Position numbers and translations under genes: made by a program. Below are positions 23,050 to 35,200 of a DNA stretch of 64,000 nt, piece after piece; the first letter of the stretch is position 1; every line of letters starts with the position of its first letter. Origin of the DNA: Polytrichum commune (lineage: Eukaryota; Streptophyta; Polytrichopsida; Polytrichales; Polytrichaceae); the NCBI GenBank assembly GCA_950295325.1, contig OX485806.1:13826001-13890000 (forward strand), given 5' to 3'. The notes beneath the pieces are model-generated. The model saw only the letters and a list, made by a program, of their open reading frames with translations. It searched no databases and was not told where the DNA came from.

Positions 23050-24005
23050 CATTGGTTATGGCACCAGAAGATGTTTACAATATGGATGAGATTGAAAATT
23101 GTATCATGCCCAACCAAACAAGATTTTTACGCAAGGAAAATTTCGCGGGCACCGTTTCACTCTTCCACTTAATGTAAACACGACATACATTGATAAGTTG
23201 AAACTTGTGATTATTTACAAATGTCTATGCTCAATATGCTTTGGAAGGTGGTTGCCAACATATTATGTGTGGTGTTTTACAAACCAAATGGCATGGATGA
23301 CATCAAATGTATTTAAGAGTTGGTTAATGAGCCTGAATGTACACTTTCAAAACTCAAAAACAGTAGGTACTTTTGATTACGGACAATTATGCTACTCGTT
23401 CTCTTAACCATGTTGGTAGGGGTTACTCATTTGGTTTTTCAACCTTGCCATTGAGCAATATTACTATTGCTTTCTTACCACCTAATGTTACAAGTGTGGT
23501 AGAACCCGTGGATCGGGGGATAGTTGCTTCATTCAATTCAAGAAGTTTTTGGAATGGGTTCTCTCTCCATTTGAGTCTTCTACTACTTAACATGACTTGA
23601 GAAAAATAGTGTCTGATGGAAGGCATGCTATTATGTGGTGCTTTGAAGTATGAAGAGAGATGAAACCCCAAACCATACGAAAGAACTGGAGGATATCCAA
23701 GATTTCACTAGCAAATTGGAGTGCTAATTTTGCCATGGATGATGAACGTGAGAAATCAAAAATGAAAGAAGCAACAAATGAATTGGCAAGTCTCATTCCT
23801 CTTTGAATCTTGGAAGGGAAGAAATGCCTATTGAAGAATATGCGCGATTGGCAAGATAGGAAATTGTTGATGCAAAGTGCAACATGGTTAGGTTGGTAAA
23901 TCTGGCAAGGGGGTAGAGAAATCCATTTGGTTTAGATTTGAACGAAGAACCAATGGAGGGGAATAGTGTGGACAACCAACCACCACCAATAGTCAAGTTT
24001 CCTCA
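23050..24005 (+). pseudogene. Degenerate pogo/Tigger transposase (DDE core)
   Basis: The sequence follows a Tigger-type DDE domain in order: DVYNMDE (first Asp codon near 23085), a segment like PNKTRF and GKFRGHRFTLPLNVN, CFGRWLPTYYVW, NQMAWMTSNVFKSWLMSLNV, then TDNYATRSLNHVG (second Asp at 23382) and LPPNVTSVVEPVDRGIVASF (third Asp at 23511). A C-terminal tail continues to about 24000. All three catalytic Asp codons are still visible, but the protein lies in at least three frames with internal stops, so it is dead. Terminal inverted repeats could not be located. The TIQNCWRHT tail motif of 150-1121 has a counterpart here near 23675. Confidence 0.8.
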
Positions 24006-26176
24006 AGCCTGTTAGTGTGCCCAACTACTATCAAAATTTTACAGTGGAGAATCTTTCAGAGTTTTCAGTTGTAGATGTGACAAACGTGCGACCTTTCATG
24101 GATAAACTAAACAAGATGCTAATTTCCAAAACCAACAAACATCATTAGAAGACAATAAATTCTTACTTTCACAGTATGATATATGGTGAAAACATATTCA
24201 TGGGAATTGTTTTTTCTTTCAAAACTCCATGGTGTTTGATGTTGTGAACAAAACATCCTCTCATACTTATGTATCTTCATTGTGTGTACAAATAAACATG
24301 TTACACTAAAATAAGCCATTTTCCTCAAAAAAAAACTCGATAATACAATATTTGAGGCCGAAATGTCATGTTATGCAAAATTCAACATTCGGAGAATATG
24401 ACATTTTCTTGCATGACCAAACGTGTCATACTATCATTTGATAACGCTCTCCCTCTTTAATTTGACACGTTTGATTGCCGTATTATCCGAAGTGAATGTT
24501 GTATATATTCTGGGTACAGCAGGACAATGGCCAACATGAAACGAGCGGCTGGTCTCCATCCTTTCTTTAAGTTTAGAGACCCACACAGATCTTGCCTTTC
24601 TGCACAAACTGACTGGCCCCTGGAAATGGTCTCACTTAAAATGTCTCGGGCAACAACTTCCTATCTGAAGCAGCAGCAGCAGCAGTAGTAGTTGTAGTAG
24701 CAGCAGTGGCTAAATTTGAATCCAGCCTTCGGCTTGGGCTTGGCACTGTCTACAGATATTATTTCATTAGAAAGTGTTCCTATTAAAGATCACGTCGGAA
24801 TTTCAACGTGGGAAACAGGCCTTGGAGCTCAGGCTGATCCATAATATGTGACACGAGGAGCACTACTCTCTCTCTCTCTAGCTATTTCAAGTTGATGACC
24901 ACCGTACAGTTAGTGGGCATTGGAATTTAGGGTTTCGGAGCTCAACGTGAGTTATTTACGACTAGCAATCCAAATATCTCGCAGCCGGGCCTTCCAGCAT
25001 GTGTGTTAGATAAGGTGGAGGGCATCTATAACAAGATAGAATAAGAGAGTTTTCCATGTGTTTAGGAGGAGTGATAGTGGGGAAATTAGTTTTCTAGCGA
25101 AGAGAAACATATCCAAAGGAGAATGCATTTCTATTTTGATTTTTTCATGAATATGGAAATTAATTGCTACAAATTTTGAAGAAGTGGAGTTTAAGGTAAC
25201 ACACAGTCAATTTATAGGTTAACCCATAATCACTCGTCTGAATGTTGATTCTTGGCTACGACAGCGGTCAAAAGTCTTATGAGGGTTAGGTCAAGGCATC
25301 CGTAATTGATCACTTGCATTTGACCGCTCATTAGGGTCATGTAATGCTAACATAGATGAGATCTATGTTATATGGGCGAACAAACTTTAAGTTTATGTGT
25401 TGGCGGCTTGTGATTGATTACCCCCATATGAGTTTTGACAATTGTCGTAGCCAAGAGGTAGCATTGCGATGAGTGGTTATGGGCTAACTTGTGTCACCCT
25501 TAAATTTATGCTTTGAAATTTGCAGCAATTTCTGTATTCATGATTGTTTTTTATTAAAAAAAAAATTGCATTTCTCCTTAGAATTTGTTTCTTTTCACAA
25601 GAATAATATTTCGTTGTTATTACACCTCCTAAACATATGCAAGCCCTCCTATTTCATTGGTTGTAGATGCCTCGACCATAATCAATCACAAGCCACCACC
25701 GCACAAACCTTAACTCCGTTCGCCTAAAATACATAGATCTCATCCATGTTGGCACTACACGACCTTAGTGAGCAGTTAAATGGGCCTGGTCAACTATGGA
25801 TGCCTCGACCTTAAACATGTGTGGCTAACGAAGGGAAGATCATGTGCCCCATGGTTAGTTGTTTGGTTAAGTACCCTACAATTGGAGCATCGATTTTACC
25901 ATTTTGTAGTACAACTTTTAAGGTAGATGAGTTGTAAATGGTCACTTTTTGAGACTAGCCAAATTCTCATGAGGCCCACTTCACATGCAAGACTAAAGGC
26001 CCATGACCATTGCATTCTAAGATCTCTCATGTTGGTGTTGCATAAGATAGTAACACAAGGTGTATTGTGAAGTCATTCAACGCAAAGAATCTTGTGTGTA
26101 TGTGTGTCACATGTGGCATCACTGTTGCCATCAAAGTGCATCACACTAAGGTAAGGTAGACGAGTCTCGTTGCAAA
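24006..26176. other. Intergenic, nothing firm
   Basis: (CT)n at 24869-24881 and a CAG/TAG-rich patch at 24668-24710. The region 24500-24970 is less AT-rich than its surroundings, but no convincing frame was found. Inverted motifs around 24360-24480 (ACGTGTCATACTATCATTTG) may be transposon ends. Confidence 0.35.
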
Positions 26177-26390
26177 CTTTGTGCACCCTTTCCCCTTTTG
26201 TGTTCAATATGGAAGCAATTTCACCTACCGCCATGTGTGTGCACTTTCCCCTTCGAAATCCAAAGCTATACTTGTCAGCAAAGGCTTCCATTACAGGTTC
26301 AATAGCTAATTCGATCAAGTGCCGAACAATCCTGTCAAATATAATTGGTATTCCCAACAACCTTTTACCACCTCTGGATTGAAAGATGAA
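26177..26390 (-). pseudogene. Group II intron maturase (reverse transcriptase) fragment
   Basis: On the minus strand about 70 codons read GGKRLLGIPIIFDRIVRHLI, then ELAIEPVMEAFADKYSFGFR and RGKCTHMAVGEIASI. This is the conserved N-terminal reverse transcriptase block of mitochondrial group II intron-encoded maturases (the LGIP, AIEP and SFGFR motifs). The catalytic YxDD region and the maturase domain are absent. It lies directly after the nad7 fragment on the same strand, which suggests that both came from mitochondrial DNA. It is a truncated, non-functional nuclear insertion. Confidence 0.75.
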
Positions 26391-26399
26391 AACATGGCG

Positions 26400-26960
26400 A
26401 ACAAGTGAGCTTTTGTTGTTTTTTGGATTGAGATCATGAGGGAGGACATAGTTGACGATCATCCACTTTAATCATATATGCCACTAGGCATTTGATTAAG
26501 ACATTGCATGATGATTCGAATACTTTGTTGCATCTCTTCAATACAAATACAATAACAATCATAACAATCTCCTCTGGTACCTACAGGTACATCAAATATC
26601 AATTGGTTATAACATCGTAAGGTGTTGATTTTCGCAAATCCCAACACATTCCTGAGCCTCTTAACATTACGACACTAAATCCCCAATCCAAAGCTTGTTG
26701 TGCAGTGGCAGTACCAATATCAACTAATCGTTGTTTCCAGATACGATTGTTGGTCAAAATTTCTTTGATTTTATCAATACGAGAAGCAAATTGTTGTGTA
26801 AATAGAAAAATATCTTCACTTAAGCCTAAAGGCATGTCTTGTGGAACTCCCAGCAGGTTTGGCCTCTTTTGATGTGTAGTAAAATCCAAAAACAAAAACT
26901 GCATTGGTCTACAAATTTCTTTATGAACCCATGCCATAAGAACGAGATCAAGGTGTTTGA
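26400..26960 (-). pseudogene. nad7: Nuclear insertion of mitochondrial nad7 (complex I subunit) fragment
   Basis: On the minus strand this reads as the middle of NADH dehydrogenase subunit 7: [53 protein letters not shown], then in other frames [33 protein letters not shown] and DDRQLCPPS. The homologue is a highly conserved 49-kDa subunit of complex I. Several small insertions or deletions and stops break the frame, so this is a NUMT, not a transferred working gene. It runs without interruption through the region where seed plants have an intron, which means either that the donor lacked that intron or that the source was spliced. Confidence 0.85.
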
Positions 26961-28539
26961 AGCTCAAATTGTTGAAGAAACTCTCAAATAAAGATAGCCA
27001 ATCTTAAAGTGCTTAGTGTTGAGTTGATGTTAAGCATTAACTATTTGAAAATTCCAACCAAATGAACTATCATATTGATTCATAGAATAACATGTAAAAG
27101 TCTTCATTTTAAGAGAATATTGGACCATTTTACACCCAAGTAGGTGTTTAGATTAAAATATTTTCTTGTGCTCAAATTAAGATGTATCGTTATAGAGTGT
27201 TGTGTGGTTCCACACTTTGAGTGCCAAAAGCTAATTTCCACGTTAGGTTGAAAATTGTCTTGACCAATGTAGATGCGACATGTGGAAATTCTAATTCCAA
27301 ATTGCAATTATTTTGTGTCAATCCAGATAATAGAATATGGCATGAGTCAATTGACTTGAATGTCTCGTCCATAAGTCATGTAGCAACACTATTGTCATTA
27401 GTGCACATCCCATCATGCCACTTGTGGATTTGTTGATATAAGTTGATTACATCCACCACTCTAATTCCAAGGCATTTGGAAATTGATTTCGTCCACTCTA
27501 TCTATCTATCTATCATAACGAAGTCCACTCTCATTATAGCATGAAGACATCTTTTGGTAAAGTTCTCCAAGACACAATCTAGCCGTTTTGAGATTTCTGT
27601 GGCCACGAATTGATTAAGAGACTTCTCAACAAAACAATCAAGCAATTTTGATATTTCTGTGGCCAGAAATAGTTTGATGTGGCTAACTTGGAATGCGTGG
27701 CAATCAAAAGGAACAAACGCATTAATTGGGCACCTCACAATTGTGAGCCCTGTCAAAGATATTCAAAGATTAAAAATGTTGGTATTTGTGACTTGCATTG
27801 ATCAACAAAAAAATCTAATTGACACCACCCCAATACTAAATCATTGCGGCTTACCACAACTCAAATCATAGACTCGCCATCGAAATTGGCTGGTGGTTAA
27901 CTATCCCAATCTCTAGAGATGATAGATTATGCTAGTTCTGCTCTGACGATGTAGTTGAAATGAAACACACTTTATTATGTAGTGTCCTCTCTACAACTCC
28001 ATCAGAGATACGTTTCCTTCCATGTTTCAAGTTTTTCTTCCAATTGGAACCGTCAAGTTGAGGCGACTGCCCCCCATTACTCTAGGGAAATAGCCTTTCC
28101 AACACCATCTTGATGTACTTCTAGTCTCATAAGCCTTTTGGCTTCCTGGACTTTAGAATCAATTTCATTTCAGTTCATTTCACTTGACTTTAATGAGTTT
28201 ATGATGTACGTCATCCTGCTTTTACTAAGATACTCAACTTGTCCAAGGACCACTGATGGGCAGGTTTTTGAATCATCTTGCACTGACAGGTCCTTCAAGA
28301 AATATCAGAGAGCTGCTGGAAAATCCCTGAGAAATAAGGCATTGCAAACTCTTGGATCAAATTCTTACCTGATACAATTCAACTGCGTTAATCCCATACA
28401 ACTATACCTTCTATTTAGATACTTTGTGGACAAGCCATGACCCTTGGGACTGTCCAAGAAGGTACGTAGGCACTTCCAACTACACACAATTTTGACAGTT
28501 GAATCAAATTCGGTTAGCAGTTTTGATTCACACGACTGT
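26961..28539. other. Intergenic with a short internal duplication
   Basis: At 27586-27668 a block of about 70 bp containing ATTTCTGTGGCCA is duplicated. On the minus strand it reads as two related peptides starting VATEISK. (ATCT)n lies near 27497-27514. About 28111-28175 matches 5920-5985. No gene was named. Confidence 0.4.
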
Positions 28540-28800
28540 CAATTCAAGTTTCAGAATCAGAGTTGAGATCCAAAAGTCATGGTAGTCAAAGTGAAGATTT
28601 CTTTTCTTTTTAACAAAGTGATCACTTAGGCCCTCAAAAATTGTGTTAACAATTGAATCTAGAATAATAATAGCATTTTGAGAACATAGTCCAATCTGAA
28701 TGTAACATGTCTTTCTGGTGTCCATTCTTGACTACAAGCCTTGCCAATTTCCACTCAAATATGGCTGTTCAATTAAGAAAACTGACCCCATGATGCTCAC
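28540..28800. repeat. Dispersed 250-bp repeat (family D), copy 1
   Basis: It matches 44490-44740 and 52880-53130 at GTCAAAGTGAAGATTTCTTT, GTGATCACTTAGG, ATTGTGTTAAC, TCTTTCTGGTGTCCAT and TTCCACTCAAATATGG. It sits about 430 bp beyond the VPS51 stop codon. Confidence 0.5.
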
Positions 28801-29226
28801 ATACCTTACAAACATATGAGAACTGAGTCTCATTTGAGGTGGATGGCTCTCTTCCTGGGCTATGCTTGGAGCTGCATTCATCATCAGAAATAGGACCTGT
28901 CTGTCCCGCAAAATTGAGCTCCAGGAACATTCCTCTCAGTGTGAAATAAAGGTAATGCAGCCAGAAGGATTCAGAAGGAAAAATGTGCTAACCCTGAAAT
29001 TTTGCGGGTATTGCATAAGTGGGCTCTGCCAACAACTTTCATTTTGTACAAGAGTGCCAACAAAATGGCTGGTATGCTAGTGAAATTAACTAACAATCAC
29101 TGTGCCTCACAAGGCCTGCATACAGATTCAATTAACAGCTATTAGAAGCTGCCAAAAGAAACAATGGGGGAGAATTGACACTTCAATAAGCTATCACTGG
29201 ACTTCATAAGGACAAACAGCAGGACC

Positions 29227-32200
29227 TCATTCCTGCATTGATTCTTTGGCCGACTCCATTTTGGCCTTCTTTGTTTGCACAAGACGATCCAAGATGGCTG
29301 TTTCTAGTGGAACTGGATCTTGGCACCTCTCTGATGCTGCTGAACAAACCTGCATTCATTTGAGTCCAATGGATGCAATTAGGAAGAATTCTGCACTTTT
29401 GACACCACAATAGTGGAACAAGAGAAAATGAGAAGGGCATTGAGGCTTGACCAGAGACAGATTAAATTCTTTAGATCAATATAAACAAGCAAGGGCAGAA
29501 AAGGTTCTCTATAATTCATTGAAAGCAACGAAGTTTATCTATCTATCTGTTATTAACCCCACAATCATCAACAACATGCTTGTTAGTGACTGGGATGAAA
29601 TTAAAAGAGAACTTACTTCATCTAGCATGATTTCAACCACAGTTCCATTTTCTACCACATGTTGCAACGGTTCCCTTAGGTAGTGACAGTCTAGCTGGAT
29701 CTGCTGATAGCCACCGCGATTGAAGGTCTGGAGTCGAACACACTCTTCAAATGTCTTCAGGGTCATTTTCACCACTGTCGATATAACCCATGTCTGAATA
29801 CAAAAATAACATTACAAATATCAACACTTAGTAGGAATCTTCACCAGCCACATAGTTTCTCTCACATCCAATGGTGCTCACTTGAATCTGCTAAAAAGTC
29901 CTACTCCATAATATGACTTAACTAGAGGGAACACCAACTGACAAAATGGAGAGAGCAGTCAAGTGACTTCTACTGTGTGTTGGTCCAGATACTCTAAATT
30001 TTCAGTGTAATAAGCTCATCTAATACTATGCAAATATTGAGAACTTTTACATGGTCATCAACATTCTAGTGTATCCAAATTCTGGATGCAAACTCTTAGA
30101 CTTGGAGCTGGGATCTGCTAAAGTAGTGAGCAGGTTGGCTTGTTTACATGTGCTTACATGGTTGTGAACATAAACACGAGAGCACGCAAAATCAGGTGTT
30201 ATGTAATCTACCACTGCGAGATACATGCACATACTTCCACGCTCAATGCAATACCAGAGAAGAGAAGAGAAGACCCACCTGGGTGTATTCCAGCTTCGTG
30301 AATATCTCCACTTTTTCAGTGAAAAGTCTTGCCACATCTCGTTCCAATAACTGGCTTCGAGCCCGCTGGGCATTTGAGCGAGTGGAACCCAACCGATGAC
30401 CATCTTCCCTTGTAGAGGCACTTCGTGACGAGCCTATGCTGCCAGAACTATCGGAGTGCCGGTGAGTACGAGGAGGGCCTGGCGCAAGGAGCTGTTGTAC
30501 CTCTTTCTCAATTCCCTCTACCTGCAGTTTTCAACATGGATGAGACAAATTCAGAGAGACTACTGATGATAATGAATCAGAAAATCCAATCTAATTCGCA
30601 TATAATTTACATCTGTAAGCGCCTCATGAAATAAACATGATTAAGAAACCTGGTTCTTGACTTCACATGCTGCAATATACACAGATTACCTCTAAAAGTT
30701 GAACATCAGTACTTCCAAAAGTTTCTGATTACCTACAAGCGCATGAATACTTTGAGCAACCTCATGTGAAGCACCCAAACTGTTGTATAGGGTGTCTACA
30801 GTCACATGCCTCTCAGGCAGATTGTCAGTGCGTAGCTTATATGTTAGATCTGGAACAAGAGTTGAAAGTATTACCTCTTGCAACAGCAAATCAGCAAACA
30901 TACGAACGTCTCTTGGCTCCTTGTACTGCCACAAGAATGTATTAGAACCATCCTACACAACTGTTCTACTCAAAAATGGTCAAGAACATAAAAAATCAGG
31001 CAATTTCATATATTCTGGTAGGCAAATGCAAAAAGGGAGGTAGCTACAGCTCAATCTCAATATGGAACATGAGAGGACTACTGAGACAACATGGATGCTG
31101 TAAGGAATACCTTCAACCAGTTGGGAGTATCCACAGCCTTGCGCACTATGATAGACAATTTACGAGCTTGTATATCTACATACTGTCACCCAACAAACCA
31201 GAAATGGTCGAGTCAATGAGCCAATGAGCAGTTCAGAATGAAATAGATATGCACCTTCTTCCACACCTCTATGTCTGTACAGAAAAGAACTTGGAGATTA
31301 GCTAACTACCAGAGCAGCAAGTTGGGTAAAACCTGTTGCAGCAATCGCTCCCCTGTCGTGTTGAAAAAGCGACAAATTTCAGATGGCACAAAGGCAGGAC
31401 GACCTTCAGACCCCATTGCACCCCCACCAGGGAACCAAGTCCCCACCAACTGCCAATAGAAAGAAATGAATTTGTGATACAGTCAAGTAGAGAACTGTAT
31501 CAGGTAACCATGCATTCATTCCACTAGCTAGGAAGAAAAGGATACATGAAACAAAGGATAAGACGTCTATGAAATGCCATGCCTTCAGAGCACCAAGATT
31601 ACCAACCTGTGGAAGACCTCTCACAACATTCTGAACCATCACCACTGCACAAATTTCTGAACCTCAAGAAGTCTCTTTTAGGAAACTAAATCACATGCTT
31701 ACCTCAGTAATTTGAGGAACAGCCGTCTGATAGATGTAAACTGAAAGCAGTGACACCAGCAGGATTAACCTTGGGGTCACAGGTTGTCCAGTATAAGACT
31801 TGTCCAACGATGACGAAGTTTCAACGGATCTGATGCAAAGAAAGAGGAAATGATCGACCAGATTGGTGAACAACTCCTGGAAACCGCCTTGGACCAAATC
31901 AGTGTACTCATCTGCCCATCGCAGCAAGTACAGCTTACTGTTGTCCAATAGCTCCTTCAGGTCCTGCAAATATGAAATTGTAGAGTTGAAAAACTGTAAC
32001 AAAGGACCAAATGGAGATGCGAAGAACTTGAATGGAGTAGAGAGGTGAATCATCACAACCACCAAACCAATGGAAAATAGAAAGATGAATCCAAAAGCAA
32101 AGCAGAATCAAGTTGCACTAGCCCAGGTAGCATGTAGACTGTCACAAGAGCATCAACTACACTTTGTTGGCTCTTGTTATCCCATGTCATAGCTTCTTGT

Positions 32201-35200
32201 GTGGTTAGCAAGGTCTGAGTGCTTACGCATGTCACCTTGTGCTTTGCATATACAACTACCCAATACTAAAGAAGTGAGGTAAATTGTAGAAGAGTACCTG
32301 CAAAACCTCAAGGCTACCATCTATAATTGTCTTCTGAGCAATTTCAAGCGAAGACTTGAGTGTTCTTGCAGGCTCTGTAGAGTCCCCTTTTCTTGATGCT
32401 GATGGGTCTGAAATCATGAGAGACTCTGCAAATATACAGAAAAAACATAAGACTCATTGGTAAACCATAAGACTCAGTCAACACAGTGATGATAGGAGTT
32501 TCCATTGACACAGCTTCCTTGCTTAAGCAGCTTACTCCATACAAAAGAAATAATTAAACCTGGTTTCTAGAAGTATTGGACTTCGCTGAGAAAGTATTGA
32601 CATCCTTGAAAGCAGAGTAGCATCCACCACAGGGTGGCTAATGTGGTCATTGTGCATTATAATTCAAATCATCCAATCATCCGAGGATAACTATCCATCA
32701 CACATCATGTATACAGATGCATATGACATCCATCTATAGTAAGGGAGTGCCAAATGAATCTAAGGACTGCTTTTGGGAAGTACAGAATAAGAGGAAATCA
32801 TAATGCCCTGGAAGAGATTAATTGCTACATATGTGTACCAATCAATTTAATTCTGCATCCTCGTCACAGAGACCTAGAACTACACCAACCAATCAATGTA
32901 AGACAAGACTTCAGAGATTAAAATGTGATATTTCTGGAGAAGTAACAGCAACAGGAAACACAACAAAAAGAGGTTATCAGTAACCAGACCTTTTATCTGG
33001 CTGTAAAGACCATGAAATTTATTTGCAACATGCCTCCGCACAGCATCTTCTACAGCCTGAGAAATATATCAATGCAAAATGAGGAACCAGGTTAGTCCTG
33101 CAGATGTAGGTCAGAGATCATAATAATCACCTAAAATATTTAAGAGCATCGAGGAACATGAAATGAAAATGCCTTGCATTGTCAAGCATTTGGACCCACA
33201 TGATCACCAACATGGTACCTTAGAAGCACAAGCTGGTAGATTAGCCTCCGGTACAAGCTCATCCATTCTCCTTACATCATCTGACAATTGTCCTACACAC
33301 ATAATACAATAGATTTGAGCTGAAGTAGCCAAAGCTGAACCTCACAATCTACATATAAGAAAAAATATTCCAGTGAAAAGTTTAAGGTGGTTTTCCAGAC
33401 TTCAGATTATGACAAAATATGAAGAAAGTGACTATTGGATGAATTAAATGAAGAAGAGAAGGATGCAGGTTAGACATGAGAAGTTAAAAGACATTGAGGC
33501 TTGACACGTCCAAGTTGTGTGCCACAATGAAACCACTTACTGAAAGCAGCATTTAGTTCTTTGGCAGATGTTAATCCGGTCTCCGGGTGCAGTGACAGCT
33601 GGATGGTCTCAAAGTAACTACAAGAAATGCAAGCCAATTACCACATATATAAATTAACAAATCCAGCACATTGTTGAAAAATACCCTGGAAGTGTTTAGT
33701 TGTACAACAAGTAGAAATTGAACCAGTATTAGACTTAGACTTGATAAATAGCATATCCAAACACAGAACAAGATAAACGCCATCATTGGGAGCAACTGGG
33801 GACTTCTTTGTCATACTTGTCAAAAAACTTAGTTGCAGCCTCCAAGAGCCGCTTTTCACCTTTTGGAAACAACTCCCGAAATGTAGTGGCTGTTTCTATA
33901 AATTCTTGTATAAAATCCTGAGACAGAACAAAAGGTATGTAAATTCAAAGGACATCATCATGGACAAAGTAAGGGGCAGCTTCCATATTGTGTTTCAAAC
34001 CTGAAACTCAGGTAAGTACATGCATCCATCCATCCATCAACATTCAACTGTTGACTTTGGTGAACCCTAAAGATTTGGTACCTTTTCATCCTCCTCTAGC
34101 ATACCAATTTGTGAGGCTGAAGTATCTAGTGCCTTTATGGCTTGTTGTGATGTAAGGCGTTTAGTCAGATCTAACTTCAATCTGACCTGGTTCTCTCCAT
34201 GTGTTGAGAAAAATGTCTCCATCATTGTCTCTACCTGAAACCAACGGTGGCAACAACCGCATAAGTAACTACAATCAAATTGCACTGATTATTCTCTGTA
34301 CATGTACAGATATGTGAGGTATATTGAAGGCAGAGAGATTTGGTAATGAATTTCATCAAAGCCGTTGGTTCTGCGAAATATTCAAGGATCATGCAGACCA
34401 AATTTTGAGCAAGGTTAAGGATGACACAAAGGCAGACCGGATAGTCAAGTTGTTGAAGAAGAGCAACTGCTTGTGCCCGAGCTGAAAGTGGAACAGAACG
34501 ATCCATCACCTGAGCCTGAATAATTTCAAACAATGATTTCCAGTCAGTTATTACAACCTCCCAAGATTAAAGGAATTACGTCAACAAATCTGTTCTTAAA
34601 AATAGGCAATAATTGGGGCACAAATATATGGAAGAAGGTGCTTCTTCAAAAGCTTTACCAGAGTTAAGAGCTACAAACTTCATTATCCCAAAGAATGTAA
34701 GCATGGAAGCCCATTTTGAGTACCTGTAACCGTTTTGATAGCTTGCCTATGATTCCATCAGCTTCTTCCTTGCAGGATCGGAAAGATGTTTGGCCATATG
34801 CCTACATATTCAACAATTGCAAACAAGAATATTAAGTCAGTGCAAAACAAGCAGACTTATGTTGCAGACTTCATCTCAACCTCACTAGACTCTTAAATAC
34901 CATACTTGGAACAAACCGCACTCTGTCTTTGTTGCAGTTTCAGACAAGTACCAGTACGGTCACCACCTAGGCAAGCCAACATTTCACCTAAACCACAGAA
35001 ACATCTGCCACATTAATCACAGCATGTTCTAAAATCTCCACCTTTATCTATTTTCCACTTCATATTACAAACGCATCTATAGATACACCCAACATTATTC
35101 TATACACGAAAGTCAAGGGTGGCGATGGCTTTTCCAGTTGAGATGGCCCCATCTTGAAATAGAAGCAAGACCCTAATGTTTAATCATTTTTACATTCTTG

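Noticed and set aside
26073-26462. Retrotransposon reverse transcriptase
   Set aside because: The LGIP, AIEP and SFGFR motifs fit mitochondrial group II intron maturases, and the adjoining nad7 sequence supports a mitochondrial origin rather than an LTR element or LINE.
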